From Budorcas taxicolor (Eukaryota; Chordata; Mammalia; Artiodactyla; Bovidae), in the NCBI RefSeq assembly GCF_023091745.1, contig NW_026291482.1:682001-746000 (forward strand): 64,000 nucleotides of DNA, written 5' to 3'. A model generated the notes under the pieces. The model did not search any database. It was given only the letters and a program-made list of their open reading frames with translations, and was not told the DNA's origin. Position numbers and translations under genes: made by a program. The stretch's first letter is position 1. Every line of letters starts with the position of its first letter. Below are positions 57,897-64,000 of this stretch, in pieces.

Positions 57897-58712
57897 TTGA
57901 GATGCGACGGGAACGCCGGGAAATCTTTCCCGACGAAGCAGGGAAAGGATCCCTCATCTCGAGCTACGAGGCGGAAACGGGGCTCCATTGGATGGGGGCG
58001 GGACCCGCGTGTTTCCTCTCGAGTGGAGACGGGTATGTCGGGGAACTTCTTGATTTGCACCAAGGGTGTGAAGGACCCTTTCGAAGTTCCAGAGGTGAGG
58101 TGTGATCCGCCTCTAGAGGCCTCAGCGGAAATGGGCCTCACCTCGCCTGGAGGGGAGAACCTCCTGGATTTTCTCGAGTTGCGGCAGGTCTTCTCGAGTT
58201 ACGACGGGGACCTCAGGGACCCGCTCTGGTGGCCTCAGGAAAGGCCAGTCCCCGTGCGAGTTGCTAGGGGCCATCTCGGGATTCCTCTCCCATCCATGCC
58301 GGGGCCTAAGACCTCGTGTGGAGTCGTGGCTGGAACGTGAGGATTCCTCTCCAATGTTGCCATGAATCTTGGGGTGCTTCTCAGTCTCCCCAGGGGAGTC
58401 AGGCCTCGTCTCGAGTGGGGGCATGCACGTGCGCTTACCTCCCGAGCTGCAGCAGTAGTGTCACGCTTCCTGTCACGGGGATCAAGGGATCTGTGGATTT
58501 CCCTCGAGGCTGTACCTCGACGCTTTCCCACGAGGCTTTCCCACAGGGCTGTGCCACGTGCCACCTTGGTGTGAGTCGATCCTCGGCGTGAAAGACGAGC
58601 CGGTGAAGGGAAAAGACGTTCCTCTGGCATGGACTGAGACATCTGGGGGACTCTTGGAATGGTGGCACGACCCTGGAGTTCCTCTCGCCGTTCCTGTTGA
58701 GAGGGCCTCCTC
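57897..58712 (+). repeat. Satellite monomer 71, type V, 816 bp
   Basis: V marks as at 6624 (cctctagaggcc, ccatgaatc). The tail differs: gcttacctcc, cacggggatc and the Q-like ctgtacctcgacgc. Confidence 0.9.
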
Positions 58713-59528
58713 TTGAGATGCGACGGGAACGCCGGGAAATCTTTCCCGATGAAGCAGGGAAAGGATCCCTCATCTCGAGCTACCAGGCGGAAACGGGGCT
58801 CCTCTGGATGTGGGCGGGACCCTCGTGTTTCCTCTCGAGTGGAGACGGATATGTCGGGGAACTTCTTGACTCGCACCAAGGGTGTGAAGGACCCTTTCGA
58901 AGTTCCAGAGGTGAGGTGTGATCAGCCTCGAGACGCCTCTCTGGAAATGGGCCTCATCTTGCCTGGAGGGGAGAACCTCCTGGATTTTCTCGAGTTGCGG
59001 CAGGTCTTCTCGAGTTACGACGGGGACCTCAGGGAACCGCTCTGGTGGCCTCAGGAAAGGCCAGTCCTCATGCAGGTTGCTAGGGGACCTCTCGGGATTC
59101 CTCTCCCGTCCATGACGGGGCCTCAGTCCTTGTGTGGAGTCGGGGCCGGAACCTGAGGATTCCTATCTAGTGTTGCCATTGATCTTGGGGTGCTTCTGAA
59201 TCTCCCCAGGGGAGTCAGGCCTCGTCTCGAGTGGGGGCATGCACGTGCGCTTTCCTCCCGAGCTGCAGCAGTAGTGTCACGCTTCCTGCCACGTGGATCA
59301 AGGGATCTGTGGCTTTCCCTCGAGGCTGTCCCTCGAGGCTTTCCCACGAGGCTTTCCCACAGGGCTGTGCCACGTGCCACCTTGGTGTGAGTCGATCCTC
59401 GGCGTGAAAGATGAGCCGGTGAAGGGAAAAGAGGTTCCTCTGGAATGGACTGAGACATCTGGGGCACTCTTGGAATGGTGGCACGACCCTGGAGTTCCTC
59501 TCGCCGTTCCTGTTGAGAGGGCCTCCTC
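58713..59528 (+). repeat. Satellite monomer 72, unclassified (N), 816 bp
   Basis: Marks are gggaaatctttc, cttgactcgcacc, gcctctctggaaatgg, catcttgcc, catgcaggttg and catgacgggg. The tail gatgagccgg and ggggcactc leads into X. Confidence 0.88.
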
Positions 59529-60342
59529 TTGAGATGCGACGGGAACGCCGGGAACTCTTTCCCGATGAAGCAGGGAAAGGATACCTCATCTCGAGCTACC
59601 AGGCGGAAACGGGGCTCCTCTGGATGTGGGCGGGACCCTCGTGTTTCCTCTCGAGTGGAGACGGGTATGTCGGGGAACTTCTTGATTTGCACCAAGGGTG
59701 TGAAGGACCCTTTCGAAGTTCCAGAAGTGAGGTGTGATCAGCCTCGAGACGCCTCAGCGGACATGGGCCTCATCTCGCCTGTAGGGGAGAACCTCCTGGA
59801 TTTTCTCGAGTTGCGGCAGGTCTTCTCGAGTTTCGACGGGGACCTCAGGGACCCGCTCTGGTCGCCTCAGGAAAGGCCAGTCCCCGTGCGAGTTGCTAGG
59901 TGCTATCTCGGGATTCCTCTCCCGTCCATGCCGGGGCCTAAGACCTTGTGTGGAGTCGGGGCCGGAACCTGAGGATTCCTCTCCAGTGTTGCCATGGATC
60001 CTGGGGTGCTTCTGAGTCTCCCCAGGGGAGTCAGGCCTCGTCTCGAGTGGGTGAATGCACGTACGCTTTCCTCCCGAGCTGCAGCAGTAGTGTCACGCTT
60101 CCTGTCACGTGGATCAAGGGATCTGTGGTTTCCCTCGAGGCTGTCCCTTGAGGCTTTCCCACGAGGCTTTCCCACAGGGCTGTGCCACCTGCCACCTTGG
60201 TGTGAGTCGATCCTCGGCGTGAAAGACGAGCCGGTGAAGGGAAAAGAGGTTCCTCTGGAATGGACTGAGACATCTGGGGGACTCTTGGAATGGTGGCACG
60301 ACCCTGGAGTTCCTCTCGCCGTTCTGTTGAGAGGGCCTCCTC
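59529..60342 (+). repeat. Satellite monomer 73, type X, 814 bp
   Basis: X marks identical to those at 8254, including gctaggtgctatc, gtgggtgaatgc and ccacctgccacc. Confidence 0.9.
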
Positions 60343-61156
60343 TTGAGATGCGACGGGAACGCCGGGAACTCTTTCCCGAGCAAGCAGGGAAAGGATCCCT
60401 CATCTCGAGCTACCAGGCGGAAACGGGGCTCCTCTGGATGTGGGCGGGACGCTCGTGTTTCCTCTCGAGTGGAGACGGGTATGTCGGGGAACTTCTTGAT
60501 TTGCACCAAGGGTGTGAAGGACCCTTTCGAAGTTCCAGAGGTGAGGTGTGATCTGCCTCGAGATGCCTCAGCGGAAAAGGGCCTCATCTCCCTGGAGGGG
60601 AGAATCTCCTCGATTTTCTCGAGCTGTGGCAGGTCTTCTCGAGTTACGACGGGGACCTCAGGGACCCGCTCTGGTGGCCTCAGGAAAGGCCAGTCCCCAT
60701 GCGAGCTGCTAGGGGACCTCTCGGGATTCCTCTCCCGTCCATGCCGCGGCCTCAGTCCTTGTGTGGGGTCGGGGCCGGAACCTGAGGATTCCTCTCTAGT
60801 GTTGCCATGGATCTTGGGGTGCTTCTGAGTCTCCCCAGGGGAGTCAGGCCTCGTCTCGAGTGGGTGCATGCACGTGCGCTTTCCTCCCTTGCTGCAGCAG
60901 TAGTGTCACGCTTCCTGTCACGTGGATCAAGGGATCTGTGGCTTTCCCTCGAGGCTGTCCCTCGAGACTTTCCCACGAGGCTTTCCCACAGGGCTGTGCC
61001 ACGTGCCACCTTGTTGGGAGTCGATCCTCGGTGTGAAAGACGAGCCGGGGAAGGGAAAAGAGGTTCCTCTGGAATGGACTGAGACATCTGGGGAACTCTT
61101 GGAATGGTGGCACGACCCTGGAGTTCCTCTCGCCGTTCCTGTTGAGAGGGCCTCCT
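60343..61156 (+). repeat. Satellite monomer 74, type Y, 814 bp
   Basis: Y marks as at 9068, without its private +2 in the 13-bp repeat. The private change is ctggggaactc. Confidence 0.9.
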
Positions 61157-61972
61157 TTGAGATGCGACGGGAACGCCGGGAAATCTTTCCCGACGAAGCA
61201 GGGAAAGGATCCCTCATCTCGAGCTACGAGGCGGAAACGGGGCTCCGTTGGATGGGGGCGGGACCCGCGTGTTTCCTCTCGAGTGGAGACGGGTATGTCG
61301 GGGAACTTCTTGATTTGCACCAAGGGTGTGAAGGACCCTTTCGAAGTTCCAGAGGTGAGGTGTGATCCGCCTCGAGACGCCTCAGCGGAAATGGGCCTCA
61401 TCTCGCCTGGAGGGGAGAACCTCCTGGATTTTCTCGAGTTGCGGCAGGTCTTCTCGAGTTACGACGGGGACCTCAGGGATCCGCTCTGGTGACCTCAGGA
61501 AAGGCCAGTCCCGGTGCGAGTTGCTAGGGGCCATCTCGGGATTCCTCTCCCGTCCATGCCAGGGCCTAAGACCTTGTGTGGAGTCGGGGCCGGCACCTGA
61601 GGATTCCTCTCCAGTGTTGCCATGGATCTTCGGGTGCTTCTGAGTCTCCCCAGGGGAGTCAGGCCTCGTCTCGAGTGGGGGCATGCACGTGCGCTTAACT
61701 CCCGAGCTGCAGCAGTAGTGTCACGCTTCCTGTCACGTGGATCAAGGGATCTGTGGCTTTCCCTCGAGGCTGTCCCTCGAGGCTTTCCCACGAGGCTTTC
61801 CCACAGGGCTGTGCCACGTGCCACCTTGGTGTGAGTCGATCCTCGGCGTGAAAGACGAGCCGGTGAAGGGAAAAGAGGTTCCTCTGGAATGGACTGAGAC
61901 ATCTGGGGGACTCTTGGAATGGTGGCACGACCCTGGAGTTCCTCTCGCCGTTCCTGTTGAGAGGGCCTCCTC
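61157..61972 (+). repeat. Satellite monomer 75, type V, 816 bp
   Basis: V marks as at 9884. Private changes are ctggtgacctc, atgccagggcc and ccggcacctg. Confidence 0.9.
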
Positions 61973-62786
61973 TTGAGATGCGACGGGAACACCGGGAACT
62001 CTTTCCCGAGCAAGCAGGGAAAGGATCCCTCATCTCGAGCTACGAGGCGGAAACGGGGCTCCTCTGGATGTGGGCGTGACCCTCGTGTTTACTCTCGAGT
62101 GGAGACGGGTATGGCGGGGAACTTTTGATTTGCACCAAGGGTGTGAAGGACCCTTTCGAAGTTCCAGAGGTGAGGTGTGATCCGCCTCGAGACGCCTCAG
62201 CGGAAATTGGCCTCATCTCGCCTGGAGGGGAGTACCTCCTGGATTTTCTCGAGTTGCGGCAGGTCTTCTCGAGTTACGACGGGGACCTCAGGGACCCGCT
62301 CTGGTGGCCTCAGGAAAGGCCAGTCCCGGTGTGAGTTGCTAGGGGCCATCTCGGGATTCCTCTCCCGTCCATGCCGGGGCCTAAAACCTTGTGTGGAGTC
62401 GGGGCTGGAACCTGAGGATTCCTCTCCAGTGTTGCCATGGATCTTGGGGTGCTTCTGAGTCTCCCCAGGGGAGTCAGGCCTCGTCTCGATTGGGGGCATG
62501 CACGTGCACTTACCTCCCGAGCTGCAGCAGTAGTGTCACGCTTCCTGTCACCTGGATCAAGGGATCTGTGGCTTTCCCTCGAGGCTGTCCCTCGAGGCTT
62601 TCCCAAGAGGCTTTCCCACAGGGCTGTGCCCCGTGCCACCTTGGTGTGAGTCGATCCTCGGCGTGAAAGACGAGCCGGTGAAGGGAAAAGAGGTTCCTCT
62701 GGAATGGAGTGAGACATCTCGGGGACTCTTGGAATGGTGGCACGACCCTGGAGTTCCTCTCGCCGTTCTGTTGAGAGGGCCTCCTC
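61973..62786 (+). repeat. Satellite monomer 76, type A, 814 bp
   Basis: A marks throughout. Private changes are tttactctcg, gaacttttgat (-1) and gaaattggcc. Confidence 0.9.
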
Positions 62787-63602
62787 TTGAGATGCGACGG
62801 GAACGCCGGGAACTCTTTCCCGAGCAATAAGGGAAAGGATCCCTCATCTCGAGCTACCAGGCGGAAACGGGGCTCCTCTGGATGTGGGCGGGACCCTCAT
62901 GTTTCCTCTCGAGTGGAGACGGGTATGTCGGGGAACTTCTTGATTTGCAGCAAGGGTGTGAAGGACCCTTTCGAAGTTCCAGGGGAGAGGTGTGATCTGC
63001 CTCGAGACGCCTCAGCGGAAATGGGCCTCATCTCGCCTGGAGGGGAGAACCTCCTGGATTTTCTCGAGTTGCGGCAGGTCTTCTCGAGTTACGACGGGGA
63101 CCTCAGTGACCCGCTCTGGTCGCCTCAGGACAGGCCAGTCCACATGCGAACTGCTAGGGGACCTCTCGGGATTCCTCTCCCGTCCATGCCGGGGCCTAAG
63201 ACCTTGTGTGGAGTCGGGGCCGGAACCTGAGGATTCCTCTCCAGTGTTGCCATGGATCTTCGGGTGCTTCTGAGTCTCCCCAGGGGAGTCAGGCCTCGTC
63301 TCGAGTGGGGGCATGCACGTGCGCTTAACTCCCGAGCTGCAGCAGTAGTGTCACGCTTCCTGTCACGTGGATCAAGGGATCTGTGGCTTTCCCTCGAGGC
63401 TGTCCCTCGAGGCTTTCCCACGAGGCTTTCCCACAGGGCTGTGCCACGTGCCACCTTGGTGTGAGTCGATCCTCGGCGTGAAAGATGAGCCGGTGAAGGG
63501 AAAAGAGGTTCCTCTGGAATGGACTGAGACATCTGGGGCACTCTTGGAATGGTGGCACGACCCTGGAGTTCCTCTCGCCGTTCCTGTTGAGAGGGCCTCC
63601 TC
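62787..63602 (+). repeat. Satellite monomer 77, type D, 816 bp
   Basis: D head and middle with cttcgggtgc, then the X lead-in tail (gatgagccgg, ggggcactc). The private change is ccctcatgtttcc. Confidence 0.9.
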
Positions 63603-64000
63603 TTGAGATGCGACGGGAACGCCGGGAACTCTTTCCCGATGAAGCAGGGAAAGGATACCTCATCTCGAGCTACCAGGCGGAAACGGGGCTCCTCTGGATG
63701 TGGGCGGGACCCTCGTGTTTCCTCTCGAGTGGAGACGGGTATGTCGGGGAACTTCTTGATTTGCACCAAGGGTGTGAAGGACCCTTTCGAAGTTCCAGAA
63801 GTGAGGTGTGATCAGCCTCGAGACGCCTCAGCGGACATGGGCCTCATCTCGCCTGTAGGGGAGAACCTCCTGGATTTTCTCGAGTTGCGGCAGGTCTTCT
63901 CGAGTTTCGACGGGGACCTCAGGGACCCGCTCTGGTCGCCTCAGGAAAGGCCAGTCCCCGTGCGAGTTGCTAGGTGCTATCTCGGGATTCCTCTCCCGTC
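63603..64000 (+). repeat. Satellite monomer 78, type X, partial (398 bp)
   Basis: X marks up to gctaggtgctatc, cut by the window edge. It lies 4,074 bp (five monomers) after the X at 59529. Confidence 0.9.

Larger units (their letters stand above)
1..64000 (+). repeat. Ruminant satellite I-like tandem array, 816-bp monomer
   Basis: The window is a continuous head-to-tail array. The motif TTGAGATGCGAC or a one- or two-base variant recurs at 102, 918, 1732, 2548, 3363 and so on to 63603, nearly always 814-817 bp apart. Every copy has the same orientation. I found no unique DNA and no LINE, SINE or LTR insertion. The length, GC richness, CTCGAG-rich 31-bp subrepeat and CpG density match what is known of caprine satellite I (ovine 1.714 family), which is related to the bovine 1.715 satellite and to deer satellite I. 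These satellites sit at centromeres and pericentromeres, so the likely role is structural heterochromatin. The family and species are inference; the tandem structure is directly visible. Confidence 0.93.

Noticed and set aside
1..64000. rRNA, tRNA or small RNA genes
   Set aside because: No cloverleaf or rDNA-like sequence was noticed, and nothing departs from the satellite unit.
1..64000. Bacterial or phage operon structure
   Set aside because: A strict 816-bp period over the entire window, CpG-to-TpG changes between copies and the ruminant satellite hallmarks exclude it.

Overview
The whole window is one uninterrupted satellite DNA array. It holds no gene, RNA gene, transposon or unique sequence. 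The unit is about 816 bp (most copies 814-817 bp). I count 77 unit starts to the next start, plus a 101-bp piece at the left edge and a 398-bp piece at the right edge. All copies run in the same orientation. The monomer is GC-rich (roughly 60% by eye), carries about 51 CpG, and is built on a degenerate 31-bp subrepeat centred on CTCGAG-like cores. These properties match ruminant centromeric satellite I: the sheep/goat ~816-bp satellite (ovine 1.714 family), related to the 1.715 satellite of cattle and to satellite I of deer. The best reading is pericentromeric or centromeric heterochromatin of a caprine (sheep or goat type). A cervid or other bovid is possible, because no database comparison was available. 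Identity of the family is recalled knowledge; the period, subrepeat and copy relations were read from the sequence.

Monomers are phased here from the motif TTGAGATGCGAC, an arbitrary but easily seen anchor. I sorted them into types by shared variants: P (ggctaggtc), Q (cgtaattccact, ctgggaattcc), R (cctagaggggacaac, gatatttgg), S (gggaattctttc, gccacagtac), T (gtgtagagtgggg, ccccatggg), U (gatgcgccggg, gtctcctcgag), V (gggaaatcttt, gatgggggcggg), X (gcctgtagggg, gctaggtgctatc), Y (catctccctggagg), A (gaacaccggg, tatggcgggg), B and D (gagcaataaggg, ccaggggagagg; B tail gcactttcgct, D tail cttcgggtgc), C (cagcctggagacg, ctgagaattcc) and K (cttcccgaagaag head, or a tail lacking 26 bp). N means near consensus.

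Layout: 1-10.7 kb is P-Q-R-S-T-R-S-U-V-N-X-Y-V. From 10.7 to 17.7 kb there is a mixed A/B/Y/V zone; its part from 15.1 to 17.65 kb is peppered with single-base homopolymer indels that look like unpolished assembly. From 17.7 to 29.1 kb a young four-monomer higher-order repeat (A-B-C-D, 3,262 bp) is present in about 3.5 nearly identical copies. From 29.5 to 34.4 kb the monomers are diverged. From 34.4 to 39.2 kb there is a three-monomer repeat of 2,420 bp containing a 789-bp short unit. From 36.8 to 48.5 kb a larger block is duplicated, carrying the same 417-bp deletion scar in both copies (39.17 and 45.25 kb). From 45.7 to 57.9 kb a five-monomer repeat R-S-U-P-Q (about 4,065 bp) dominates. From 57.9 kb to the end the order V-N-X-Y-V-A-B-X mirrors the left end of the window.

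The two ends of the window are therefore paralogous at a spacing of 51-54 kb, so the array has order at four scales: 13 bp, 31 bp, 816 bp, multi-monomer repeats of 2.4-6 kb, and a 51-54 kb level above these. Nothing suggests protein coding. Long open frames arise because the DNA is GC-rich and 816 is a multiple of 3, so the same spurious frames recur in each copy.
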